Shown: piece by piece, positions 1-8,635 of the stretch
How positions within the stretch are numbered: the first letter of the stretch is position 1
Layout of the letters: the number at the start of each line of letters is the position of its first letter
Assembly (NCBI GenBank): GCA_016281385.1
Contig: JAEEIN010000088.1
Location: 1-44,887 of the forward strand
Direction: 5' to 3'
Source of the DNA: Lachnospiraceae bacterium
GTDB lineage: Bacteria > Bacillota > Clostridia > Lachnospirales > Lachnospiraceae
Length of the DNA: 44,887 nt
Position numbers and translations under genes: made by a program
Notes under the pieces: model-generated
The model's database searches: none
The model's input: the letters and a program-made list of their open reading frames with translations, nothing else
Told to the model about the DNA's origin: nothing

Positions 1-22
1 AAGCTGTTTAAATGATCAGTTC

Positions 23-310
23 TTACTTCTCTTCTACAGGATAAACGGAAGCCTGCTTTCTGTCTCTTCCGACTCTTTCGAAACGTAATACACCGTCAAC
101 GGTAGCAAACAGTGTGTCATCTCCGCCTCTTCCGACATTAACACCGGGATGGATCTTTGTTCCACGCTGTCTGTAGATGATGTTTCCGGCCTTTACGAAC
201 TGTCCGTCAGCTCTCTTTGCGCCTAATCTCTTGGACTCGGAATCTCTACCGTTCTTGGTAGAACCAACTCCCTTTTTATGAGCGAAAAACTGAAGGTTTA
301 ACTTCATCAT
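23..310 (-). CDS. rpmA: 50S ribosomal protein L27
   Basis: Large-subunit ribosomal protein L27, 95 residues, the usual length. It opens with [16 protein letters not shown], the Firmicutes form with an N-terminal extension ending in LNLQFF, which the cysteine protease Prp removes between F and A so that the mature N-terminus can reach the peptidyl-transferase centre. The body ([28 protein letters not shown]) is typical L27. The ATG at 310 overlaps the prp stop by four bases (ATGA) and sits 8 nt from a GGAGG; a second ATG at 307 is possible but less well spaced. It is the last visible gene of the rplU-prp-rpmA operon; the next gene downstream lies outside the window. Confidence 0.97.
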   Translation of the reverse strand: MMKLNLQFFAHKKGVGSTKNGRDSESKRLGAKRADGQFVKAGNIIYRQRGTKIHPGVNVGRGGDDTLFATVDGVLRFERVGRDRKQASVYPVEEK

Positions 311-639
311 GGTTTACACCTCCTATTTGTCAGTTTAACATACTTTGAATACTGCATTTCTATTTCTTTTAGTCCCAGGTGAAGGGATTTAAACAATAGC
401 TGAACATCTTCATTGTCATGATCGGCAACCCTGACATCCATATAACCTGTTTTCTCATCCGCTTCAACAGAGATCTCACTGCTCGTGAGTTCATCCACCG
501 AATTGATAAAAGTCGTTGTAAGTACCGAAACCGCCGCACATACGATATCTTTACCGAAACGGGCAAATCCCGCGTGACCTTCGACTTCAAACCCGAAATA
601 CTTTCCTTCATCGGTGATGTAAAAAGAAATATCTGTCAT
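307..639 (-). CDS. prp: Ribosomal-processing cysteine protease Prp (YsxB family)
   Basis: Cysteine protease that trims the N-terminal extension of ribosomal protein L27. The 110-residue protein has the expected catalytic pair: His22 in GHAGFA and Cys34 in DIVCAAVS. Length and the position between rplU and rpmA match the family. The substrate gene rpmA follows directly with a four-base overlap and carries the LNLQFF cleavage site, so enzyme and substrate are translationally coupled. Start at 639 is supported by an AGGTG just upstream. Confidence 0.95.
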   Translation of the reverse strand: MTDISFYITDEGKYFGFEVEGHAGFARFGKDIVCAAVSVLTTTFINSVDELTSSEISVEADEKTGYMDVRVADHDNEDVQLLFKSLHLGLKEIEMQYSKYVKLTNRRCKP

Positions 640-651
640 ATCACACCTGAA

Positions 652-957
652 TTATGCGTTGATCTTGTCAATCTTAACCTGTGTGTATGCTTGTCTGTGT
701 CCGTTCTTCTTGTGATAACCGCTCTTTCTCTTGTACTTGTAAACGATTACCTTCTTACCACGGCCCTGCTCCATAACGGTAGCAGATACGGAAGCGCCTT
801 CAACGTCCTTTAAAACCTTAAGCTCGTCGCCTGATACAGCGATAACCTTGTCGAAAACTACGGTACTTCCTGCTTCAGCATCAAGCTTTTCAACGCGGAT
901 GATGTCACCCTCGGAAACCTTGTACTGCTTTCCACCAGTAGCAATAATAGCGTACAT
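652..957 (-). CDS. rplU: 50S ribosomal protein L21
   Basis: Large-subunit ribosomal protein L21, 101 residues, full length. It starts [18 protein letters not shown] and ends with the conserved [21 protein letters not shown] region. The start at 957 has a strong GGAGG 7-8 nt upstream. First gene of the rplU-prp-rpmA operon, transcribed from a near-consensus promoter at 1069-1097 through a leader of roughly 105 nt. Confidence 0.98.
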   Translation of the reverse strand: MYAIIATGGKQYKVSEGDIIRVEKLDAEAGSTVVFDKVIAVSGDELKVLKDVEGASVSATVMEQGRGKKVIVYKYKRKSGYHKKNGHRQAYTQVKIDKINA

Positions 958-1062
958 ATTGAATTCCTCCTATCTAAAACCCTTGATGCGATCTCGGATT
1001 TTTACTCGCTAGCTTTGGTGATGTCGGATTGCAACATACTTAAACCACACTATGCGGCATAC
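958..1062 (-). promoter_or_regulatory. Leader of rplU, candidate L21 autoregulatory leader
   Basis: About 105 nt of untranslated leader separates the promoter from rplU. A structured L21 leader RNA is known in front of rplU in many Firmicutes. Here I can see a small hairpin with arms CCGCAT and GTGTGG near 1040-1052 and further G/C-rich segments, but I could not match a consensus fold by eye. Position and length are the main support. Confidence 0.35.
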
Positions 1063-1068
1063 TCAAAC

Positions 1069-1097
1069 ATAATACCCAAACAAAATCGGTTTGTCAA
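1069..1097 (-). promoter_or_regulatory. Sigma-A-type promoter of rplU-prp-rpmA
   Basis: On the minus strand a perfect -35 TTGACA (1092-1097) is followed by a 17-nt spacer and the -10 TATTAT (1069-1074), one base from consensus. It lies immediately after the stop of the RNase G-like gene (1106), so the ribosomal protein operon can be transcribed independently of the radical SAM/RNase genes upstream. Confidence 0.85.
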
Positions 1098-1105
1098 CAT
1101 AAATT

Positions 1106-2227
1106 TCAAAGAAAATCATATATTGATGCCCTGGTCTTCTGTCTTGCGATCTCCATGAACTTAAGTGCCGACATTCCATAGACCTTGCACCTTACCAGAT
1201 CCTTCTTTAAGAGTTTTCTCATATAAGTGGTGAGTTCAGCTTCTTCTTCCGGATCGTCGAAATTTATGAAATCAACGATTATCATTCCCGAGATATTGCG
1301 AAGCATCAGCTGCCTTGCGACGGCATCGGCGGCTTCATAGTTGACCTTCTTTATCATCTCGCTTCTTTTCTTTTTTACATCAAACTTGCCGGAGTTAACG
1401 TCAATAACCGTCAAAGCCTCCGTTGGCTCGATATAAAGATAGCCTCCGCAGGGAAGGTCCACTTTCTTCTTCGTGGCAAGATCGATGGCATGAAGAACAC
1501 GATACCTGGCCTCTACTGATATGTTTGAATTGTCAAAGAGCTTTGTTTTTTCATGAAAGACCTCGGAAAGCTTCTCGTAGAGATCCTGCTCTTCGGTGAT
1601 TATCTCATCAAAAGAACCCTCCTTAAGATCCGTAAGGGATTTGACAAAGGAAGGCATTTCCTCATAAAGGCAGGAATAAAGCGTCCTTGTATCCTTATAC
1701 TTAACAATATCCGAAAGAATCGAATCAAGCTTCTTAAATTCTGCAAGGAAGTTCTCGTAATTGTCGGGAGAAGCATTTGTCCTTATTATTCCACCGCAGA
1801 CCCTTTCCGGATAATCTATGGGGAGCCTGTCGGCAAATACCGAAGTGGCATTCTTTGACAGTTTTGAAGAAAAATGGATCTCGTCGGTCTTATCCGTAAC
1901 AACACAGTATTTTCCCGATATCTCAAGATGGGTGGACAATGTGTATCCCTTTGTTTTTACGGGTTCATTGACAACTCGGACCGTCAGGATCTGCCCCTCC
2001 TTGGGAGTGCCAAAAACCTCATGAATGGGAAGGAAGCCGGTGACACCCGGTTGGAAGTCCACAAAAACGGCGTTAAGCTCCTGCTTGACCTTTGATATGC
2101 GGCCGACATAAATGCTGCCAAGGGATACGCTTTCTTCCCTTGAAGGGAAGATCCTGACAGGCTCACCGTCACAATATTCTATTGATAAGATAAGGCCGTT
2201 ATGCCTGACTACTACTATCCTGTTCAT
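1106..2227 (-). CDS. RNase E/G family ribonuclease (short, no Zn-link)
   Basis: Endoribonuclease of the RNase E/G family. The S1-like part is visible at residues 36-100 (GSIYVGRISKV, AVFVDFQPGVTGFLPIHEV). The DNase I-like catalytic core has the two metal-binding aspartates, Asp276 in DVNSGK and Asp319 in IIVDFINFDD. It ends at RQKTRASIYDFL, exactly where longer relatives continue with the CPxC zinc-link used for tetramer assembly, so at 373 residues it lacks that link. The start overlaps the end of the TIGR03936 gene by 29 nt, suggesting translational coupling. Likely role in RNA processing or decay; substrates cannot be inferred. Confidence 0.9.
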   Translation of the reverse strand: MNRIVVVRHNGLILSIEYCDGEPVRIFPSREESVSLGSIYVGRISKVKQELNAVFVDFQPGVTGFLPIHEVFGTPKEGQILTVRVVNEPVKTKGYTLSTHLEISGKYCVVTDKTDEIHFSSKLSKNATSVFADRLPIDYPERVCGGIIRTNASPDNYENFLAEFKKLDSILSDIVKYKDTRTLYSCLYEEMPSFVKSLTDLKEGSFDEIITEEQDLYEKLSEVFHEKTKLFDNSNISVEARYRVLHAIDLATKKKVDLPCGGYLYIEPTEALTVIDVNSGKFDVKKKRSEMIKKVNYEAADAVARQLMLRNISGMIIVDFINFDDPEEEAELTTYMRKLLKKDLVRCKVYGMSALKFMEIARQKTRASIYDFL

Positions 2228-2897
2228 CTATATCGTCCAGCGGTGCAAGTGTTCCGTCTTCTTTTCTTAATAAAAGATCCATCCTCATTACATGGTAAGG
2301 GTGCTTTGAAAGATCTATGCCTTCAATTCCCGCAAGGGTTTCAAGCAGATAGCGGGGCTTGATGTTTCCGGCACTGGAAGCATCGATGGTAAACGACACT
2401 CCCTTGTCCATATATCCGATAGCAAAAACAGAATCCTTGATATTAAAGGTGTTTTCACCGGACTTGGTGGTCTTTGTATAAAGGAGTTCAGGGGCTGCAT
2501 CATATGCCTCGATCGTATTTTCAGAAAACGGGTTTCCTTTGTAAAAATCAATCTCATAGGAAGCCGCAGCCACACTTGCCATAGCGTTTGTTGTTTTTTC
2601 GGGAAGGACCTTGTAGGAAATAACTTCAATGCCTTCAACCATCTGCCGGTTCAGTTCTTCAACAAGATCTGTAATATCCTGACCGTCCTCAAGTTCCACG
2701 TCAAAATACTCGCCCTTACTCTCAACGCCAACGCCGAGGGCCTGAGCAAAACTCATGATCATATGGGGTGAGAAACCTCCGGAATAACGGACCTTTATAT
2801 CCGTACGTCTGAATGCTTTCTGAAAAAATCTCATAAGATCCAGATGTCCGATAAATTTGATGACTCCGGTTTTGGAAAACTTTATCCTTACTTTCAT
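2199..2897 (-). CDS. TIGR03936 family radical-SAM-associated protein (DUF2344)
   Basis: 232-residue DUF2344/TIGR03936 protein, recognised by the opening MKVRIKFSKTGVIKFIGHLD and the following RRTDIKVRYSGGFSPHM. In many bacteria this domain is fused to the C-terminus of a TIGR03960 radical SAM protein; here it is a separate gene directly downstream of that partner (8-nt gap), with its own AGAGG and ATG at 2897. Found typically upstream of RNase G and rplU in Clostridia, as here. Biochemical function is unknown to me; a role with the radical SAM partner in RNA or ribosome modification is only a guess from context. Confidence 0.88.
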   Translation of the reverse strand: MKVRIKFSKTGVIKFIGHLDLMRFFQKAFRRTDIKVRYSGGFSPHMIMSFAQALGVGVESKGEYFDVELEDGQDITDLVEELNRQMVEGIEVISYKVLPEKTTNAMASVAAASYEIDFYKGNPFSENTIEAYDAAPELLYTKTTKSGENTFNIKDSVFAIGYMDKGVSFTIDASSAGNIKPRYLLETLAGIEGIDLSKHPYHVMRMDLLLRKEDGTLAPLDDIDEQDSSSQA

Positions 2898-2905
2898 AAA
2901 AACCT

Positions 2906-4771
2906 CTATCTGTTAATGCAGATACCGCAGTCAAACCTTGCGGAACCGCAATTTGAACATTTATCACGGCAGTTGGGATTAACGATACCTGCCTTTGCAT
3001 TTCTCCATTCCCTTAAAAGGAAGGCCTTGCCCACACCGCAGTCAAGGAAATCCCAGGGGAATATCTCGTCTTCGCTTCTTTCCCTTGTGGTATAGAAATT
3101 GGGATCTATGCCTTCTTCTTCAAAGGCATCAAGCCAGTTCTTATATATAAAGAACTCCGACCATGCATCAAAGATTGAACCCTTTTTATATACGTTAAGA
3201 AGCAGCTTCGAAAGCTTTCTGTCTCCCCTTGCAAGAACTCCTTCAAGCATACTGACATCGGCTTCGTGCCAGTTGTACTTAATGACCTTCTGGTTAAGCT
3301 GGGAAGCTATGTAGTGCTTCGTATGCTCAGCCTTGTCGATAAAGGCCTCGGGAGTATCCTGTGCAGCCCACTGGAAGGCTGTAAAGGGCTTAGGAACAAA
3401 GAAGGAGGTGCTGACGGTGATATTGACCTTACCGTTTACCCGCTTCTCCTTCGGAACAGTGTCGTAAAAGGTAGCTGCGATCAGGTTTGCAAGCTCTGCA
3501 ATGCCCCTGATATCTTCTTCCTGCTCGAAGGGCTGCCCCAGCATAAAATAAAGCTTAACCTTTGTCCAGCCCCCTTCAAAGGCCATTCTGGAGCCTTCTA
3601 TGATATCTTCCTCGGTAAGACCTTTGTTTATGATATCCCTCATTCTCTGAGAACCGGCTTCAGGTGCAAATGTAAGACTTGATTTCTTTACATCCTGGAT
3701 CTTGTTCATAACATCAAGGGAGAACTGATCGATCCTCAGACTGGGTAAAGCTATGTTTACCTTTTTGTCGTTGCACATGTCGATCAATCCCTTTAACAGT
3801 TCATCAAGATGGGAATAATCGGAGGAACTGAGGGAGCTTAATGTGATCTCCTCATGCCCTGTATTCTTAAGGATGGTCTCGGCCATTCCCAGAAGATAAT
3901 CAACTCCCCTTTCACGAACGGGACGATATATCTCACCTGCCTGACAGAATCTGCAGCCTCTGATACATCCTCGCTGAATTTCCAGAGTGATACGATCCTG
4001 TGTAACCCTTATAAACGGAACAACAGGTTTCTTGGGATAATATGTATTGTCAAGATCCCTTACAATCTCCTTTAAAACCTTCTTTGGCATATCGGGATAA
4101 TGATTCCTGAATTCTTTGACCGTTCCATCCTCGTTGTAGATAACGTCCATAAGGGAAGGCACATACATGCCCGGTACGGTTGCCACAGCATGAAGGAATT
4201 CCTCACGGGACGCGTTCTTTTTCCTCATTTCCTTATAGATGTCGAGGATCTCCCTGTATCTGGTCTCGCCTTCGCCGATGTAGAAGAAATCAAAGAAATC
4301 AGCCAAAGGTTCGGGATTGTAGGTGCAGGGGCCACCGCCAACAACAATGGGATCATCCCAGGTCCTGTCCTTTGAATAGAAAGGGATATGGGAAAGGTCA
4401 AGGATCTGAAGAATGTTGGTATAACACATTTCATACTGAATCGTAATACCGAGAAAATCGGCATTCTTAACAGGTTCCTGGCTCTCAAGGCCGAAAAGAG
4501 GAATGTTCTTCTCTCTCATCACCTTATCAAGATCCGGCCATGGAGAATAAACACGCTCACACCAGGTATCTTCAAAGGAATTGAACATATCATAAAGGAT
4601 CTGTATTCCCAGATGGGACATTCCTATCTCGTAAACGTCGGGAAAGCACATGACAAAGCGCACATCCACCTTGTCCGGATCCTTCACAACGCTGTTAAAT
4701 TCGTGACCGATATAACGTTCCGGCTTCTCGACGGACATCAGTATATCTTCGGATAATGCTAGTTCTTTCAT
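2906..4771 (-). CDS. TIGR03960 family B12-binding-domain radical SAM protein
   Basis: 621-residue radical SAM protein. A B12-binding-like N-terminal domain (DVYEIGMSHLGIQILYDMFN, about residues 45-150, with VVGGGP at 143-148) precedes the radical SAM core with the CxxxCxxC cluster ligands Cys269, Cys273 and Cys276 (RGCIRGCRFCQAGE). The C-terminus has a cysteine-rich tail (NCRDKCSNCG, DCGIC) that could bind a further metal. The start at 4771 follows AAAGGA. First gene of a run TIGR03960-TIGR03936-RNase G-rplU-prp-rpmA. Substrate unknown. Confidence 0.9.
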   Translation of the reverse strand: MKELALSEDILMSVEKPERYIGHEFNSVVKDPDKVDVRFVMCFPDVYEIGMSHLGIQILYDMFNSFEDTWCERVYSPWPDLDKVMREKNIPLFGLESQEPVKNADFLGITIQYEMCYTNILQILDLSHIPFYSKDRTWDDPIVVGGGPCTYNPEPLADFFDFFYIGEGETRYREILDIYKEMRKKNASREEFLHAVATVPGMYVPSLMDVIYNEDGTVKEFRNHYPDMPKKVLKEIVRDLDNTYYPKKPVVPFIRVTQDRITLEIQRGCIRGCRFCQAGEIYRPVRERGVDYLLGMAETILKNTGHEEITLSSLSSSDYSHLDELLKGLIDMCNDKKVNIALPSLRIDQFSLDVMNKIQDVKKSSLTFAPEAGSQRMRDIINKGLTEEDIIEGSRMAFEGGWTKVKLYFMLGQPFEQEEDIRGIAELANLIAATFYDTVPKEKRVNGKVNITVSTSFFVPKPFTAFQWAAQDTPEAFIDKAEHTKHYIASQLNQKVIKYNWHEADVSMLEGVLARGDRKLSKLLLNVYKKGSIFDAWSEFFIYKNWLDAFEEEGIDPNFYTTRERSEDEIFPWDFLDCGVGKAFLLREWRNAKAGIVNPNCRDKCSNCGSARFDCGICINR

Positions 4772-4785
4772 AAATCATTCCTTTT

Positions 4786-4820
4786 CAAAAAATAAAGAGG
4801 CGGTCAAAGGACCGCCCCTT
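4786..4820 (-). terminator. Rho-independent terminator of the his operon
   Basis: Stem GGCGGTC/GACCGCC with an AAAG loop on the plus strand (4799-4816), followed on the minus strand by a run rich in T (complement of AAAAAATAAA at 4786-4796). It lies 16 nt beyond the hisIE stop. Confidence 0.85.
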
Positions 4821-4849
4821 ATTATATCATTTCTGTCATCTGTTTGCCA
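4821..4849 (-). promoter_or_regulatory. Candidate promoter for the radical SAM operon, overlapping the his terminator
   Basis: On the minus strand an extended -10, TGATATAAT (TATAAT at 4821-4826), lies at the very end of hisIE. The -35 is weak (TGGCAA, 17 nt upstream at 4844-4849). Transcription would start near 4814, inside the 5' arm of the his terminator hairpin (4797-4818), so the new transcript would lack a complete hairpin and escape termination. Confidence 0.5.
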
Positions 4850-6092
4850 GTTCCTTCATGATCTCTTCCCAGGTAACACCCTTTTCAACCATAAGGACCA
4901 TCATGTAGTAAAGATAATCCGCCATCTCATATTTGAGATTGTCGGTATTTTCATCCTTTGCTGAGATCAGCATCTCAACCGATTCCTCTCCAACCTTCTT
5001 AAGGATCTTGTCGATGCCCTTATCAAAGAGATAATTGGTATATGAACCGGTAACCGGATTCTCCTTTCTGTCCTCAATGACCGAATATACATCGGACAGG
5101 ATTCCGAAAGGATTCTTCTCACCGTATTCATAGGTTATGATGTCATTAAAGAAGCAGGAATAAGAACCCGTGTGGCAGGCTGCACCAATCTGCTCAACCC
5201 TTGCAAGAAGGGTATCTGCATCGCAGTCATAAGAAAGGGATTTAACATACTGGAAATGCCCGCTTGTAAGCCCCTTGACCCATAGTTCCTGTCTTGAACG
5301 TGACCAGTAGGTCATTGTCCTTGTTTCTATGGTCTTCTCGTATGCTTCCTGATTCATGTAAGCAAGCATGAGCACCGCATCGGTCTTAAAATCCTGAACA
5401 ATAACGGGGATCAGACCGTCTGAATTTAACTTAAACTTCTGAAAAGGAACATACTCTATACCTATAAGCCTTCTCAATGCACTGAACTGCTCGGTATTTT
5501 CGTTCACCGTTATGCCCGTGATACCCACATTGCGATACTGTGAGCAGATGTAGATCAGTTTGTTCAGGGTCACTTCCGGAAGAAGAATGATCAGCGACAT
5601 ATCACTTTCCGGATCAAGAGATGTCCTTGCGATCTTTTCTTCCAAAAACAGAACTTCACCGATGGATTCCTCTATGGTATCCCGGTTATCCGTGTATTCG
5701 TTTGCGGAACCTATGCATGAAACGATCTTATCCTTGCCGTATTTTTTGGAAACCGCTTCGGCAATGGCTACATTATCCTCTCTGGAGAAATTAAGTACCG
5801 CCTTCTTACAGCCCGCAAAGAATAGCTTGCGCACATCCTCGGCGCACTTCACATTGCCCGCACCTATAACGGGTACCCTTACGGCGTCACAGATGTCTTT
5901 GATCACAGCCAGAGCAGCTTCATGCTCGTTATCCACATTGGAAAGATCAAAAACAATGATCTCGTCGCAAAAAGCATCGGAATACATTTTTGCGAGCCTT
6001 ACCGGATCCGTATCCACAACGGTCTCGTCGTTGAAATATTTAACCGCAAATCCATTCTTAATGTAAATACATGTGATCAGTTCTTTACGCAT
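4836..6092 (-). CDS. hisIE: HisIE (phosphoribosyl-AMP cyclohydrolase / phosphoribosyl-ATP pyrophosphatase) with N-terminal HisF-like domain
   Basis: Two steps of histidine synthesis: HisE hydrolyses phosphoribosyl-ATP and HisI opens the ring of phosphoribosyl-AMP. HisI spans about 226-325, with the metal-binding DCDAD (289-293) and cysteines 290, 306 and 313 ([12 protein letters not shown]). HisE spans about 330-418 ([28 protein letters not shown]). Residues 1-220 resemble a HisA/HisF TIM barrel ([32 protein letters not shown]), but the positions of the two HisF catalytic aspartates appear to be Tyr10 (CIYIKNG) and Gly128 (VSCIGS), so this part is probably not a cyclase. Last gene of the his operon. 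No real hisF, hisA, hisH or hisC is in the window. Confidence 0.9.
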   Translation of the reverse strand: MRKELITCIYIKNGFAVKYFNDETVVDTDPVRLAKMYSDAFCDEIIVFDLSNVDNEHEAALAVIKDICDAVRVPVIGAGNVKCAEDVRKLFFAGCKKAVLNFSREDNVAIAEAVSKKYGKDKIVSCIGSANEYTDNRDTIEESIGEVLFLEEKIARTSLDPESDMSLIILLPEVTLNKLIYICSQYRNVGITGITVNENTEQFSALRRLIGIEYVPFQKFKLNSDGLIPVIVQDFKTDAVLMLAYMNQEAYEKTIETRTMTYWSRSRQELWVKGLTSGHFQYVKSLSYDCDADTLLARVEQIGAACHTGSYSCFFNDIITYEYGEKNPFGILSDVYSVIEDRKENPVTGSYTNYLFDKGIDKILKKVGEESVEMLISAKDENTDNLKYEMADYLYYMMVLMVEKGVTWEEIMKELANR

Positions 6093-6098
6093 GGTATT

Positions 6099-6686
6099 TT
6101 AGAGTATTCCTTTCGTTGAAGGTATGCCGGATTGTCTGGGTTCCATGGAAGTTGCGATATCAAGAGCCTTACCGAAGGCCTTGAACATGGCTTCGCATTT
6201 ATGATGATCGTTAATGCCTGACATTACTTTGATATGGAGATTCATACCGGCGCTGTAAGAGATGGCATAAAAGAACTCCCTGATGGTCTGAGTCTCAAGA
6301 TAACCGATCCTTTCGGTATCAAAGTCTGCGTCAAAATTAAAATATGGCCTTCCGCAAAGATCGATGGCACAAAGAACAAGGGCATCATCCATGGGAAGAA
6401 TAAAGCTTCCGTACCTCTTTATTCCGGCTTTGTCACCAAGAGCTTCCCTGATGGCAATACCGAGAACGATACCGGTATCTTCCACGGTATGATGACAGTC
6501 TACATTGATGTCACCCTTTGCGGCTATCTTAAGATCAAAGAATCCGTGCTTTGCAAAGCCTTCAAGCATGTGATCAAAAAAGCCGATACCCGTGTCAACG
6601 CTTGACTGTCCCCTTCCGTCAAGATCAAGCTGGACGGAAATATTAGTTTCCTTTGTTTCACGTTCGATCAACTTACATCTGGCCAT
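6099..6686 (-). CDS. hisB: Imidazoleglycerol-phosphate dehydratase
   Basis: Sixth step of histidine synthesis, dehydration of imidazole glycerol phosphate. 195 residues, the standard monofunctional length. Metal-binding motifs are clear: FFDHMLEGFAKHG, DCHHTVEDTGIVLG, and the closing SMEPRQSGIPSTKG. Start at 6686 follows AAAGGAG. Located between hisD (12 nt upstream) and hisIE (6 nt downstream) in a tight operon. Confidence 0.97.
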   Translation of the reverse strand: MARCKLIERETKETNISVQLDLDGRGQSSVDTGIGFFDHMLEGFAKHGFFDLKIAAKGDINVDCHHTVEDTGIVLGIAIREALGDKAGIKRYGSFILPMDDALVLCAIDLCGRPYFNFDADFDTERIGYLETQTIREFFYAISYSAGMNLHIKVMSGINDHHKCEAMFKAFGKALDIATSMEPRQSGIPSTKGIL

Positions 6687-6698
6687 AAAAACTCTCCT

Positions 6699-7988
6699 TT
6701 ACTCAAACCTTACCCTCACGGAATTTGCGTGAGCGGTAAGCCCCTCTTTTTCGGCAAAGAGTTCAACCTCTTTGTGTACCTTCTCAAGGCCTTCTTTGGA
6801 AAAGGCTATGATACTGGATCTCTTGACGAAATCATCCACACCTACGGGTGAGAAGAACCTTGCAGTACCGTTTGTGGGAATGATGTGATTGGGCCCTGCA
6901 AAATAATCTCCCAAAGGTTCTGAAGAATACTCTCCAAGGAACATTGCCCCTGCGTTACGGATCTTTGTCATGGTGGCAAAAGGATCCTTTGTGATGATCT
7001 CAAGGTGTTCGGGCGCAATGGCATTAACGGTTTCAATTCCCTGCTCAAGATCGTCGGCAAGCAATATGTATCCGAAATTATCAAGAGATGCCCTTATTAT
7101 TTTCTCTCTTTCCAGCTTCTTTGTAAACTCCTCAACTTCATTTGATACTTCTTTTGCGAGTTTTTCGGAAGTTGTTATCAGAATGGCTGAAGCCATTTCA
7201 TCGTGCTCGGCCTGGCTTAAAAGATCTGCCGCTACATATCTGGGATTTGCGGTCTCATCTGCAAGAACAAGGATCTCCGAAGGTCCTGCCAGAGAATCGA
7301 TGCCGACATTTCCGTAAACAGCCTTTTTGGCAAGAGCGACAAAAATGTTTCCGGGACCTGTGATCTTGTCAACCTTGGGAACGGAATCGGTTCCGTATGC
7401 CAAAGCCGCAACTGCCTGAGCGCCGCCGACTTTGTAAATCTCATCGGCTCCGGCTATGTCTGCAGCCACAAGAGTACCGGGATTGACCTTGCCTTCACTG
7501 TTTGGAGGAGTAACCGCGATTATCCGTGAAACCCCCGCAACCTTGGCGGGAATGATGTTCATAAGAACACTTGAAGGATAAGCCGCCTTACCGCCGGGAA
7601 CATAGGTGCCCGCTTTCTCAATGGGAATGAATCTCTGTCCGATTATGGATCCGTCGGGCTTTGTGTCGATCCAGGTATTTCTTACCTGCTTCTCGTGAAA
7701 TTCCCTTATGTTCTCTGCCGCATCCTTCATGACCTTTATATACTCGTCATCTACCAGAGAATAGGCTTCCTTTATTTCTTCTTCCGTAACCCTGATATTT
7801 GATGCGTTAAGGTCAAAACGGTCAAATTTCTTTGTATATTCAAATAACGCTTCGTCGCCCCTCTCCTTTACGTCTTCGAGGATCTTTCTTACGGTATCCT
7901 CATATTCACCGTAATTTGAGGTGCTTCTTTTTAACAGATTCTTTAATATGTCTTTCCTGTTTTCTTCAGTGAGTTTAACAGTTCTCAT
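6699..7988 (-). CDS. hisD: Histidinol dehydrogenase
   Basis: Catalyses the last two oxidations of histidine synthesis, histidinol to histidine, with NAD. 429 residues, full length. Recognised by IPIEKAGTYVPGGKAAYPSS, ITGPGNIFVALAKK, IDSLAGPSEILVLADETANP, DLLSQAEHDEMA, IAPEHLEI and the late GPNHIIPTNGTARFFSPVGV. Start at 7988 is preceded by AAGGAGG within the end of hisG, indicating coupling. Confidence 0.97.
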   Translation of the reverse strand: MRTVKLTEENRKDILKNLLKRSTSNYGEYEDTVRKILEDVKERGDEALFEYTKKFDRFDLNASNIRVTEEEIKEAYSLVDDEYIKVMKDAAENIREFHEKQVRNTWIDTKPDGSIIGQRFIPIEKAGTYVPGGKAAYPSSVLMNIIPAKVAGVSRIIAVTPPNSEGKVNPGTLVAADIAGADEIYKVGGAQAVAALAYGTDSVPKVDKITGPGNIFVALAKKAVYGNVGIDSLAGPSEILVLADETANPRYVAADLLSQAEHDEMASAILITTSEKLAKEVSNEVEEFTKKLEREKIIRASLDNFGYILLADDLEQGIETVNAIAPEHLEIITKDPFATMTKIRNAGAMFLGEYSSEPLGDYFAGPNHIIPTNGTARFFSPVGVDDFVKRSSIIAFSKEGLEKVHKEVELFAEKEGLTAHANSVRVRFE

Positions 7989-7990
7989 CC

Positions 7991-8635
7991 TTATAAAACC
8001 TCCTTAAGTCTGCCGATGAGATCGTTGATCCTCTTTGATTCCATCTGCATGGAAACCTGATTTACGATCATTCTGGCGGATAAAGGACATATCTCCTCAA
8101 GAACAACAAGTCCGTTCTCCTTAAGTGTCGATCCCGTCTCCACAATATCAACGATAACATCGGAAAGCCCTACAATGGGCCCTAATTCCACAGATCCGTT
8201 TAACTTGATGATATCAACGGTCTGGTGCTTTACATTGTAAAAATAATCCTTTGCGATAACAGGATATTTTGTGGCAACACGGATCATCTCATGATGTAAA
8301 AGGAGATCTCTGGCGCTTTCGGGACCGCATACGCACATGCGGCATTTTCCGAAACCGAGATCAAGCACCTCGTAGGCTCTTCTGCCCTCTTCCAATATGG
8401 TATCCTTTCCAACAACACCGATGTCCGCAGCTCCATATTCAACATAGGTAGGCACATCGGGACCCTTTGCAAGAAAGAATTTAAGTTTAAGTTCTTCATT
8501 TACAAAAATTAGCTTTCTTGTTTCTTTATCCCTGATCTCCTCGCAGGTGATACCGATCTTCTCGCAAAGATCAAGGGTTTTATTTGCAAGCCTTCCCTTG
8601 CCGAGGGCAAAGGTCAAATACTTTTCTTCACTCAT
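7991..8635 (-). CDS. hisG: ATP phosphoribosyltransferase, short form catalytic subunit
   Basis: First committed step of histidine synthesis, ATP plus PRPP to phosphoribosyl-ATP. At about 214 residues this is the short HisG lacking the C-terminal regulatory domain, which works as a hetero-octamer with HisZ, encoded directly upstream. Motifs: FALGKGRLANKTL at the start, DIGVVGKDTI, and DVIVDIVETGSTLKENGL forming the PRPP-binding loop. The hisZ stop TGA shares its last base with ATG at 8635; a GTG at 8638 (GTGA overlap) is an alternative start. Confidence 0.97.
   Translation of the reverse strand: MSEEKYLTFALGKGRLANKTLDLCEKIGITCEEIRDKETRKLIFVNEELKLKFFLAKGPDVPTYVEYGAADIGVVGKDTILEEGRRAYEVLDLGFGKCRMCVCGPESARDLLLHHEMIRVATKYPVIAKDYFYNVKHQTVDIIKLNGSVELGPIVGLSDVIVDIVETGSTLKENGLVVLEEICPLSARMIVNQVSMQMESKRINDLIGRLKEVL

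Noticed and set aside
418-813. Plus-strand open frame opposite prp and rplU
   Set aside because: It is antisense to two certain genes, has no ribosome site and no family resemblance.
2199-4771. Frameshift splitting one radical SAM gene into two
   Set aside because: The two genes are separated by 8 nt, the second has its own ribosome site, and TIGR03960 and TIGR03936 are known as separate genes in other Clostridia.
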